Assembly: GCA_964539805.1 (NCBI GenBank)
Contig: CAZIKN010000010.1
Span: forward strand, 1 to 64,000
DNA length: 64,000 nt
DNA from: M3007 sp964539805
Lineage (GTDB): Bacteria > Bacteroidota > Bacteroidia > Chitinophagales > Saprospiraceae
Reading direction: 5' to 3'
Shown: piece by piece, positions 27,281-36,933 of the stretch
Position numbering within the stretch: the first letter of the stretch is position 1
Layout of the letters: each line of letters begins with the position of its first letter
Position numbers and translations under genes: made by a program
Notes under the pieces: model-generated
What the model was told of the DNA's origin: nothing
The model's database searches: none
The model's input: the letters and a program-made list of their open reading frames with translations, nothing else

Positions 27281-30200
27281 GGGCAAAGGGGCCTCGTATC
27301 AGCAGGTTCAACAAAACGCTAAGCTAATGCTATCGTTCCAACACGAATCGCTCGTTTTGCTGCCTGCCATCAGGCCAAATCACGCTCAGCAAATACACGC
27401 CATCGGTTAGCTCTTGCCCCAATGTGATGCCGATTTTGTGATCATTTGTGTCATCGGGGGCATAATCCTTTTGGAAAACAATTTGACCCAATGAATTGAC
27501 AATCAGTAGTTTGATTTCGTCATTAGCCCTAACATTGCGTTCAGGCATCGTGCCTGTATTCGGCTCCACAGGGAAATTTACATACAAAACACTCGTGGTA
27601 GGGTTAGGGAAAAGTGTGAAACGTGGGGCAGGGCCGGTCTCTCTGCTCCTGTTGCCATCATAAGGCTGTGCCGGGCAGTTAAAGGTATTGAGGTAAGCCT
27701 CATAATACTCGCCGTTCTCCAGACGCACGGCCACTAAGATGTACACAGGTGCCGATTGCTGTGGCAGGCTGTATTCAAAAATGTCGCTGGCACCGCTCTT
27801 CAGGCCCCCGGTCTGGGCCTTGAAGCGGATGGACGCGAAGGGCGAGGCGTTGGGGTTGCGCACATCATACGCGCGCCCTGCAGGCGCGGTGGTGTACACG
27901 GAGCCGCCAGCGGGGGCCAAGACATTCACGCCATTGGGACTTTGGATATAGACAAACTGCACGGGCGATGAGCAAGTGTTGCTCAGGCGGATGCGATAGC
28001 GGCGCTGGCCCTGTGCGTCAAATTTTACGCTCAGGAGTTCATACCGCATACAGTTTGGCCCGCTCTTGAAGTCGCAAGCCGTTTCGGGGTTGACCACGGT
28101 GACCTTGAAGCAGCAAGTGTCCTTAGCCCCGCAGCTGTTGGAGGCCTCATAACACACCGTGTTGACACCGATGGGGAATTTGTCTCCAATACCCGGACCC
28201 TGAATCAGCTTGTAGGTTATTTTGGGATCGGGGCAGTCTGTTTTGGCCGTTGGCAGGTTGTAGTCCACCACCGTGCTGCTCGTGTTGGGCGGCAGGGTGA
28301 CGGTCAGGTCAGCGGGGCAAGTGATGTCCAAATTGGAGGATGCGGGCAAGCACTTGCTGCAATCTGTGTAGAATTGCATACTCTTGGCCTTAATGTTGCC
28401 TTTGGGCGCGGAGACAAAATTGAGTGGAATGGTACTGAAAGGAACTTCCGCTTTGCGCTTGAAGAATGTTGGGTTGCTCACAATGACATTCATATCCACC
28501 ATGAGATCACAGGAATTACCGATTTCCCCGTTTTTGTTTATTTTAGCCAGCAACATGCCTTTTTCGACGGTATTTTTCAGGTCATTATTCGTATCGGCCC
28601 CGGTTAGAAAAACGGTGTCCTGTCGGGCCGCAATGACTTGTGGCGACAATGCCCAATAAATTGATGGATATTTAAGATCAGCCATCTTCTTTGCCCATTG
28701 CAATTCGCCATTTTTGCTAACCTTGATCAAACCGACACCTTTATTCATCCCGTTTAATCCTAAAAGATAGGCAGCACAAACATATCCATCACTTAAGGCC
28801 ACAATACCTAAATGCAAGGTCTCAATAACATCTTTTTCTTTGATGTCAAATTTTTTAGCCCATAATAGTTCACCCTTTGCCGAGGTTTTGCGAATCCATA
28901 TTGCAGTATCCTCCCGGACGCCTTTATACCTTACATCCAGCTGTGAGGCGGTATTGCCCTCATTGTCAACAACTTGTGCACGACATGTAAAAAAGTTTTG
29001 ACTAGGATTGACCCATTCAAATGATTCTATTGGCTGCCCGGTATTCAGGTTGATGCGCAGCTCCACGTTTGGAAGGGGTGAGTTGGGGGTAAGGGGACTG
29101 GAATCAATGCCCTCCAAAATTAATACGTCTTGCTGTATGATACCACCACTGTAAACTTTTGAAAATGAGTTGTAGCGCCAGCACTCATTGCCGATAAGGG
29201 CCCCAGTATTGCGATCCAATTGATATACCTGGGTGATATTATCAAATTCATTTTCGGACACCACCACAAAATTGCCACCCGAACCGCGTTCAGCAATCAT
29301 GTGCGTAAACTGAAACGGGGCAGGAGCAGTAAGGATATTGGTTACCCAAAGCAACTGATTGGTGCTCGGGTTGTAGCGAAAAGCCGTTATGATTGGTTTG
29401 TTTTGAGAGGTGGGCAGGTTACGCATTAAACCAACTAAGTTGCCTTCTGAATCTTCTATCATTCTAAAGATGATACTATTGGGCGTAAAATCAAAACCCC
29501 TGCTCCATAAAACCTGCCCGTTAGCACTTGTTTTGACTAACAATAAGGTATCAACGATATATTCCTCAGATTTTGTGTAACTGTAGTGTCCCGCAAGGTA
29601 AATGCTGCCATCTGCGGCAGGCACCACTATGCGGCCTAAGCTATTGGTACCCTTGATATAACTGACCTGAAAAAACGATTCTGAACGATCTTTGCAGAAA
29701 AGGGTGTCCGGCCAGATGCGGTAAGTAATGGTGGAATCACAGCCTGTCACCGTTTTGGGATTGATGACCACGGTGGCCGTACCTTTATAGATTTTCCCGT
29801 CAATGCTTATGGAGTCGCCCTGAGCCAATTTCAGGTCCCGTAAAATACTGTAAGTGGGCAATGTTTTCACAAGCACACTGTCACGCACTTTTTTGCCACA
29901 TTGGTCGGTGGCTTCCACTATGTAAAGGCCATCGGCCCCGGCACTGATGCTCCGGGTGGAAGCGCCTGTGGACCATTGGTAGGCGACAAAACCCGGGCCG
30001 GCATCCAATACAGTGCTTTGGCCGCTACAGATGCTGCGCAAGGGGCCGAGGTCGTTCAGGTTGGGGCCTTCAAATTTGAGTTCAACACTGTCCAAATTAT
30101 TGGCATAGTCACATTCTTCAAAAGCATCAGCGTAAGGAAATTCTTTGAGCAAAAGGGGCGTTGCCACATCTTTCCAAACGCCCGCCATTGCGTATATTTT

Positions 30201-31648
30201 TTTGAATGTCAATAAATTGGCATCCAATTCTACCGATAACGGCACACAATCCGCAAAACCTGGTTTTGCCTCCACATTGAGGGAAAAAAGCGGTGTGGCC
30301 GCTTCTGTTAGCGGATTTTTATCATAAAAAGTCAGGTCAAAACCCTGAGGTGCAGAGACAAAGCCCTGGTTGCAAACCTGGAAATTTACCTTTGCTCCGC
30401 CATTGGGCGTACAAAGCACTTCAATGGATTTAAGGGCAATATCGGGCTTGTCCGTACAGGGGCATACGGGGCATAATGGATTGATAACCAATGAATCCAA
30501 AGATAAAGTCGTCGTCTGCTTTATGGCCTTTACCAGGTATGGCTCCGAAGGCGAAAACAATGGATTGGTCGTAGCGGATACGTTTTGGGGACTAATGTTC
30601 AGATCGCGTACCAGACCACAACTGTCTGCTATTTGCAGGTTAAGGTCAGTTTTAACAAGGATCATATCCGTAAATGTGCCTGCCTTGAACTGATTTCCCA
30701 TCAGCAGGTGGTTGGGCAGTTGAACCAACTGTGACTGATTAAAAAATTGACCTGCACCACTGCTTCCCGATGGGCCATCAAACTCTTTTGCAGCCCTTAC
30801 TTCGCCATTTTTGCCCAATTTGAGTATTTGCCACTTTGCAATACTGCCCTGTTGGAAGCCATAACTCAATACGGCATAGCCATCTGGCACGCTGATCATC
30901 TCCACGGGGCGAAAATTGGAAGGATAACGTTTGATCCAGAGTAGTTTACCCTCAAGGTCGTATTGGGAAAGGTAGAGAAAATTTTGCTGGCTGGGCAAAT
31001 TAAAATCCTGGATGGCTGTCCCCAACACCACCAATTGTTCATCATCTACCAGAATCCTGGAAGGCTGGAAAAACCTTACGTCAGCTGCAGTATCAGCCAG
31101 CGTGCCCTGCATCCATTCCAATGCTCCGTCAGATGCAGACAGTTTCATCATCATACCACGGGATGAATTGGGTATGTCGCGATTAGCCCAGCCGCCGACA
31201 CCGTAAAAATGACCATTGTGTAACACGAGGTCATTCAAATAGGTACTGGGTTCGCCGTTAAAAATCGTGGATAGAGCGGGTACCACTTCGCCGCTTGACC
31301 TGCTGATTTCCCAAATATGCGAGCGCGTTTTGTAGTAGGTGAAAAAGCCACTGCCAAACAATTCTTCTGAGTAGCCAAACAGCACAAAATTTCCACCGGA
31401 GGGCTTCTCCAAAACGCCCATAATTTCCGGTTTTAAGTCCGGATAATGTTGATACCATAATACTTTATCGGCATTGACATCATAGCGCATGGCCATAGCC
31501 TCTCGTGCATTGACAGAATGGTTCGTGGTTCCGGTTATCAGCAAATAGCCTTCCGAGTCCTCTATTACCTGCACAAAATCCAAATTGCCAAGAGTTTGGC
31601 CCGGTGGTTTAAATTTCCGTACCCATAATATTTCGCCATTGGGATTCA

Positions 31649-32049
31649 TCTTGGCAATCAGGCCATTATCGCTCTGCCTTCCAACCATGTACACATAACC
31701 ATTAGAGGCTACACACATACTTTGCAATAACTCTTCCTTGTTGGCTACACCCATGGATTTGATAAAGGTGTTGGGCCGTTCACAATCACTGCATTCAGGT
31801 GCTTTTACCACAAAACTGTCCAAATTGTTGAGGTAATCACTTTCCACAGGGCTTTGGGGTAAGGGGAAATCCGTCAACGAGATGGGCGTGGGCGTATTGC
31901 TGCCTGCCCCCATGAAGGAAAACAATTTGGGGAAGGGTAATACGGCAGCGGGCAAGGGAAAAGTATGCTCTTTGCACTCACCCGGGGCCAATGTCTGGCT
32001 TACAGTGGTACTCCAAACAGCGTTGGCTTTTTCTTTGAGCGGGTTTTTG
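31649..32049. repeat. 401-bp tandem duplication, copy A
   Basis: Directly abuts copy B; I read no differences between them. Because 401 is not a multiple of three, the second copy shifts the reading frame of the host gene. Confidence 0.93.
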
Positions 32050-32450
32050 TCTTGGCAATCAGGCCATTATCGCTCTGCCTTCCAACCATGTACACATAAC
32101 CATTAGAGGCTACACACATACTTTGCAATAACTCTTCCTTGTTGGCTACACCCATGGATTTGATAAAGGTGTTGGGCCGTTCACAATCACTGCATTCAGG
32201 TGCTTTTACCACAAAACTGTCCAAATTGTTGAGGTAATCACTTTCCACAGGGCTTTGGGGTAAGGGGAAATCCGTCAACGAGATGGGCGTGGGCGTATTG
32301 CTGCCTGCCCCCATGAAGGAAAACAATTTGGGGAAGGGTAATACGGCAGCGGGCAAGGGAAAAGTATGCTCTTTGCACTCACCCGGGGCCAATGTCTGGC
32401 TTACAGTGGTACTCCAAACAGCGTTGGCTTTTTCTTTGAGCGGGTTTTTG
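32050..32450. repeat. 401-bp tandem duplication, copy B
   Basis: Identical to copy A in the bases I compared, with a TC dinucleotide at each junction. The reading frame from the signal peptide runs through this copy intact and breaks on entering copy A. Confidence 0.93.
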
Positions 32451-34603
32451 TCATAAAAAGCAAAGGAAATGGGGCCGTTCACGGTGGAGTCCCCGAGGTT
32501 GCACACCCTGGCCTTGAAAAAGAGCGTACTGTCCGCACTGCAAAAAGTACGGTTGACGCGCAGCGTGAGATCGGGCTGGCCCTTGCCTTTTTTGCACAAT
32601 TGCTCCGGCAGGCTCAGGCTATCCATGTTATTGAAATAGCCGCATTCTGCGCGGTTGGGGGAAAAGGGGAAATCGCTGATTTTTATGGGTGTTTTGGTGT
32701 TCAGGTTTATCCCCATCACCGCATACAGCTGCTTGAAAGTATCCAATTGGAATATATCCGGCGGGGTAAACGAAGAACTTACCGAGCCTTGCACACAATC
32801 GCCGGGGAGGAGTTTGTTGCCCGTGTGGATGATGGTTGTGATCAATTGGGCCTCTTCCTTGAATGGGTTTTTGTCATAAAGGCCAAAAAATGCCGATCCT
32901 GTATATTCTTGCGCACCCGTATTGCAAAACGAATAATAAAGACGCGCTTCGCCATTGATGCAGCGGATCGAATCCATGCGCAGGCGCAGGTCTGGCAAAT
33001 TGGGACAAGTGCCAGGGGAACTGCATTTTGGGGAAAATTCCACGTCGGGATTTTCGAGACTTGGTATGATCGGGGTCAATTGGGTGTTGCCTGTGGACGG
33101 CTCTGGCACCACCAGCTCACTTACCGGACTCGGTAAGGGCTGCAAATTCACCGGCGTACTTTTTAAAAAGGCACAATTGCCCTCCAGGCGGCCATCAAAG
33201 TCAGTTTTGCCCAGTATGGCCTGAAACTGGCCGCTCTGGTTTTGGCTTGTTGCGGTGAAAAAGAGGCCGCTGCCTGTGGGCAAAATGGCTGCTCTTGGGG
33301 CTATTTGCGCCAGTTCGTCATTGGCATAAAAATCAATCTTTACAGCCCGCAAGGGGTTGCCTTGTTTATCGGTTTTGAGCAGGAACAAGCGGCTGGTGTC
33401 ACCCAGCAAATCCTGGCCAAAAAGGAAATAGCCGTCCGGCACGCTTACCACAGTTTCTGCAAATTCACTGTTCCATTCCGGCAAATTATACTGTTTTACC
33501 CATAGTTGTTTGCCATTAAGGTCAGTTTTTTGCAAAAAAATGGTGGATTGGGTCAGTTCGGTGCCCGTTGCATTGCCACTGAAAGTAGAGATCAGGGTAT
33601 TGTTATCCACAAGGATGTCACGGCCTTGCAGTTGCGCCTCCTTGCTGCTGGCCAGGGGGCCTATGCGTGTCCACAAAGGCTTTAAAGTGGCGGTATCCAA
33701 TTTGCAGAGCGCATGTCGTGTATTGTTGTTGAAGTTAAAGCCCAAGCCATTGGAAAATCGGCCACAACCGTACAGGGCGCCTTTATGGTAAATGATTCTA
33801 TTGAGCTGATCGGGGCCCTTTAAGCCAAAACGCTGCACTAATTTTACCTGCCCGGTGGCGCGATCTAAGCGCTGCAGTTCTACATCGTCTATATTGACAA
33901 ATTGTGGGCTTCCGTACAACAGGTAATCACCATTTGGGCCTATTGGCGTGATGCCATAAAGCACATTGTACGACTCACTGCGCACAATGCGCGCCCATAA
34001 AACGGTACGCGAGGACGGGTTGTAGCGAAAAACAAAACCACGGCCCAGGTTGTCGGTTTCAAAATTGCCGCAGCCTACGATGGAGCCATCGGAGTCTTCA
34101 AAGATTTCTACCAAACTCTCCGAATCAAAGCCATTGCCCTTGAAATCAAGGGTATGCTTGTCCAAAACATTGCCGCCCGTGGTCATTTTGACCAATAAGA
34201 CGCGCTCATCCCTCATGCCGCCCAGCCAGATGTTGCCATCTCGGGCGGGAGCAAAAGTGTTGCCGCGCTCGGCATCAAAGGTGCTGAAAAAGGTGTTGGC
34301 GGGTTGGCCCAATGCGAAGGTGGCAGAAATGGCCAAAAGGAAAAAGAATCGAATTAAAAACATAAAATGGATTAAGGGATGAGGGAATACAGGATTTCGG
34401 GCCAAAAATATGCCAGAAAAGACAGAAAATGAACCAATTAAGCAAGTGTCGGGTTTGGGTCAATATCTGTATGATTTGGGTAGATAGTCGTATGAGGATT
34501 GGTTGTTTTATCTTAGTTGTTCCGTAAAATTAGTTTATACTATTGTTGCGATAACTCCTTGATGATTATCACATTATCGTATTCACCAATTATCACATCG
34601 TAT

Positions 34604-34720
34604 TTATGAGGTTTTCAGGAGTTGTTTTTGCAAGTCCATCTGCACAGCGTGGGGTTCCTCCAGCAGGAGGCGGACCAGAAAGGCAGTTTTCTGATGTTCT
34701 GAAAGTTGCAGGACTTGCCC
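34604..34720 (-). pseudogene. C-terminal fragment of an unidentified gene
   Basis: An open minus-strand frame of about 38 codons ending at a TAA (34604) reads QVLQLSEHQKTAFLVRLLLE and continues with normal amphipathic composition. It has no start and no neighbouring partner. It is probably the tail of a gene lost by deletion. The family is not recognised. Confidence 0.3.
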
Positions 34721-34723
34721 TTT

Positions 34724-34834
34724 TTATGCAAATTAGAAAGTAGAATTTATGCAAATCGGAAAGTAGGGTTTGTGCAAATCAGAAAGTATAGTTTATGTAA
34801 ATCAAAAATAGAATTTATGTAAATTGGAAAATAG
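34724..34834. repeat. Five 23-bp direct repeats upstream of the DUF4143 ATPase
   Basis: Five degenerate copies of TTTATGCAAATCRGAAAGTA, with ATGYAAAT-type cores (the third reads GTGCAAAT) at 34726, 34749, 34772, 34795 and 34817 (period 23, 23, 23, 22 bp). The last copy ends 4 bp before the -7 box of the ATPase gene. The placement fits an operator or repeat array bound by a regulator. Confidence 0.85.
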
Positions 34835-34837
34835 CCT

Positions 34838-34845
34838 TAATTTTG
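34838..34845 (+). promoter_or_regulatory. Candidate -7 box for the DUF4143 ATPase
   Basis: TAATTTTG matches TAnnTTTG and lies 17 bp before the ATG at 34863, giving a very short leader. No TTG lies at the usual -33 distance; the fifth repeat occupies that place. Confidence 0.45.
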
Positions 34846-34862
34846 CCCCTTAATTTGCAATT

Positions 34863-36026
34863 ATGATTCAAAGGACGCTTGCAACACAAATTCAGAAAAT
34901 GTCGGAGTTGTATCCCATCGTTGCCGTGACAGGTCCGAGGCAATCGGGTAAGACAACTTTGTTGGTGAATATGTTCCCGGAATATCGGTATGTTTCCTTG
35001 GAGAACCCGGACAACCTTTCATTTGCCGTCAGCGACCCCAATGGATTTTTGGAACTGTACAACGAACATGTGATTTTTGACGAGGTGCAGCGTGCGCCAC
35101 AGCTGTTCTCTTATATCCAAACATGGGTGGACAAATCCCGAAAAATGGGACATTACATTTTGTCCGGTTCTCAAAATTACAATTTGATGAACAGCATTAC
35201 ACAAAGCCTGGCAGGACGGGTGGCTTTGTTCCGCTTGCTGCCTTTGGACTTTTCGGAGTTGAATACGGAGGGGTTGCTCCCAGAGGATTTTTCTGAAATA
35301 CTGATCAGGGGCAATTATCCGGCATTATACGACAGAGCGATTCCGACAACTGATTTTTATGCCAACTATATAGAGACGTATATTGAAAGAGACATTTCCA
35401 CCTTGTTGAATATCAGAAATTTATCTTCATTTCGCACTTTTTTGCGGCTCTGTGCCGCGCGTACCGGGCAGTTGCTGAACCTCGCAGAATTGTCACGGGA
35501 TGCTGCCATATCGGTACCCACAGCGCGCTCATGGCTTTCGATTTTAGAGAGTGGTTATTTGGTATATCAAATCCCCCCTTATTTCCGGAATTTCAACAAG
35601 CGGTTGATCAAAAGTCCCAAGCTCTATTTTTATGATACAGGGCTGCTTTGCTTTTTATTGGGGATAAAAAATGCGGAGCAATTGTTGTTGAGCGAGCAAA
35701 AGGGTGCTGTTTTCGAGAATTTTATCGCCAATGAATATATGCGCCAGAATTTCCACCAGAACCTTCACCGCGAATTTTACTTTTGGCGCGACTCCAATGG
35801 GCTGGAAATAGACCTACTGATCGGGGGCGATTCGCCTACGTTTGATTTTGTGGAAATCAAAGCATCCAAGACCATCATCCAAAAAATGTTTGACAATATG
35901 GATGCGGTTGAAAAATTATCCGCTACGCTCTGCAACAGGAAGATATTGGTGTACGCAGGCATCCAATCACAAAAGCGCACCAATTATCAGGTCTGGGCCT
36001 GGCAGGACGTTGCGCTTAGCTTTTGA
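34863..36026 (+). CDS. AAA-family ATPase with DUF4143 domain
   Basis: A 387-residue cytosolic protein. Residues 1-160 are an AAA_14-type ATPase: Walker A is GPRQSGKT (24-31), Walker B is HVIFDE (D73, E74), and a sensor-like ILSGSQN follows. Residues about 200-340 are DUF4143, with LLNLAELSRDAAISVPTARS (a winged-helix-like segment), KLYFYDTGLLCFLLG, and FENFIANE with WRDSNGLEIDLLI, which recalls a degenerate PD-(D/E)XK fold. The length is normal for the family. These ATPases are widespread and often mobile; their role is unclear, with links to DNA or toxin-antitoxin regulation proposed. It converges on the DUF1349 gene 17 bp away. The five upstream repeats suggest dedicated control. Confidence 0.92.
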   Translation: MIQRTLATQIQKMSELYPIVAVTGPRQSGKTTLLVNMFPEYRYVSLENPDNLSFAVSDPNGFLELYNEHVIFDEVQRAPQLFSYIQTWVDKSRKMGHYILSGSQNYNLMNSITQSLAGRVALFRLLPLDFSELNTEGLLPEDFSEILIRGNYPALYDRAIPTTDFYANYIETYIERDISTLLNIRNLSSFRTFLRLCAARTGQLLNLAELSRDAAISVPTARSWLSILESGYLVYQIPPYFRNFNKRLIKSPKLYFYDTGLLCFLLGIKNAEQLLLSEQKGAVFENFIANEYMRQNFHQNLHREFYFWRDSNGLEIDLLIGGDSPTFDFVEIKASKTIIQKMFDNMDAVEKLSATLCNRKILVYAGIQSQKRTNYQVWAWQDVALSF

Positions 36027-36043
36027 GTTGGGCACAATGTCCA

Positions 36044-36730
36044 CTATATACCCATCCTAAAATCTTTCACAGCGACAGGGCTAAACGTACAACTTTCAAA
36101 TGCGCAGCTGTTTCCTGCTCCCAAAGGGGATTGGGTGCTGATTCCCAGCCAAATATTTGCCGGATAAGCATTTTTATACATTCGTGTTATTTGCCAGTTT
36201 ACGCTGTCCTGCGAATAGTAAAAGCCCACTTGTTTGCAATTGGAAGAAATTTTCAAAAAAACACTGCTTGCGGAGCAAGTATCATGGTTGGTATCGTCGG
36301 AGCTGCCAAAGGTTCGCACTGTGACCAAGCGCGTGGTTTTTCTTTCGTCCATTTCATAGGCAAATTTGTGCCACATGTCCTGATTCACGAAAATGTACAA
36401 GGCTCCGGCATCGTAGGTTTGTATAAACTGAGGCGTAACTTTCGCCACAAATGTGAAAGGCATTTTGTTGTTTACGGGTGTCAATAGGATAGGGGCGTTT
36501 CCATATCGGGCAGACTCGTCGGGTTCGTTAAAGTAGTCCGTCTTTTCACTGCTCTTCATTAGCAGTTTGTTGATGCCCATTTGTTCGGATGCTCCTTTCT
36601 CCTTGTTCAAAAACTTGGTGAACACAATGCCATTGAGCGTCACGGAACAATCGTCGGCCTGAAAGGACGCTTGAGTACAACTCAATAAGAACAAGGTGGT
36701 CCCCCATAATACATGCAGGATTCTGGACAT
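36044..36730 (-). CDS. DUF1349 (concanavalin-like fold) lipoprotein
   Basis: A 228-residue protein with a lipoprotein signal (LLSCTQ, C18), so it is probably anchored in the outer membrane. The body matches DUF1349, a concanavalin A-like beta-sandwich: FTFVAKVTPQFIQTYDAGAL, then NQDMWHKFAYE and a VGFYYSQDSVNWQITRMY strand pair. Related proteins include fungal and bacterial regulation-of-enolase-like proteins, but no enzymatic activity is established for this family. It lies downstream of the 36934-41481 surface gene on the same strand with 203 bp between them, so independent transcription is possible. Confidence 0.85.
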   Translation of the reverse strand: MSRILHVLWGTTLFLLSCTQASFQADDCSVTLNGIVFTKFLNKEKGASEQMGINKLLMKSSEKTDYFNEPDESARYGNAPILLTPVNNKMPFTFVAKVTPQFIQTYDAGALYIFVNQDMWHKFAYEMDERKTTRLVTVRTFGSSDDTNHDTCSASSVFLKISSNCKQVGFYYSQDSVNWQITRMYKNAYPANIWLGISTQSPLGAGNSCAFESCTFSPVAVKDFRMGI

Positions 36731-36846
36731 AACATTTGTTTGAAAGGTGAAGAAATTCCTTGCTTACGCCCTGCAAATATACATTTGGGACCATATAGTC
36801 AGTAGTAAAAAAAGGATTGAAAGGACAGCGCTTTCCAGCTGATAAA

Positions 36847-36896
36847 GCAAGCCCGGTTTCGACCAGCTTTGGTCCGCTGATACCATCCGGGCTTGC
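36847..36896. repeat. Nested inverted repeat between surface gene and DUF1349 gene
   Basis: GCAAGCCCGG (36847-36856) pairs with CCGGGCTTGC (36887-36896). Inside, GACCA (36861-36865) pairs with TGGTC (36870-36874). It lies about 40 bp past the stop of the upstream gene. No T-run follows on the minus strand, so a terminator role is uncertain. Confidence 0.6.
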
Positions 36897-36933
36897 ACAA
36901 TATTTGCGCCTCTCTCGAGGGCTTGAATCTTCA

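Larger units (their letters stand above)
27330..34363 (-). pseudogene. Propeller/CARDB/HYR secreted protein with T9SS tail, split by a 401-bp tandem duplication
   Basis: Two open frames (34363-32000 and 31991-27330) are one gene interrupted by a 401-bp direct duplication. Removing one copy gives a continuous frame of 2211 codons. The start at 34363 is chosen because MFLIRFFFLLAISATFALGQ is a good signal peptide. Restored order: beta-propeller-like WLGG/DGNIW blades (about 25-430), two CARDB-like domains, a second propeller, CARDB, an Ig-like segment (LDAGPGFVAYQWSTG), a third propeller, HYR (DITCPADLTVTLPP), a conserved Cys-rich domain (FNCPAQPYDGN), and a T9SS tail (LFPNPTTSVLYVNFP) ending in RFVLER. 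As sequenced, the first frame would end after a short frameshifted tail and lack the sorting signal. An assembly artefact is possible. Confidence 0.88.
34364..34862. other. Intergenic region with coding fragment and tandem repeats
   Basis: This 499-bp region holds a minus-strand TATTTTTG (34410-34403) that could serve the split surface gene. It also holds a repeated TTATCACAT motif (34566-34600), a short coding-like fragment (34604-34720) and five 23-bp repeats leading to the ATPase promoter. Confidence 0.5.

Noticed and set aside
27330..31991. Separate gene beginning at the TTG at 31991
   Set aside because: The start lies inside a CARDB domain and the 401-bp duplicate; the frame is the continuation of the gene that starts at 34363.
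34724..34834. CRISPR array
   Set aside because: Repeats are contiguous and degenerate with no spacers.
36847..36896. Integron attC site
   Set aside because: The nested inverted repeat lacks the core-site GTTRRRY/RYYYAAC boxes and there is no integrase or cassette array.
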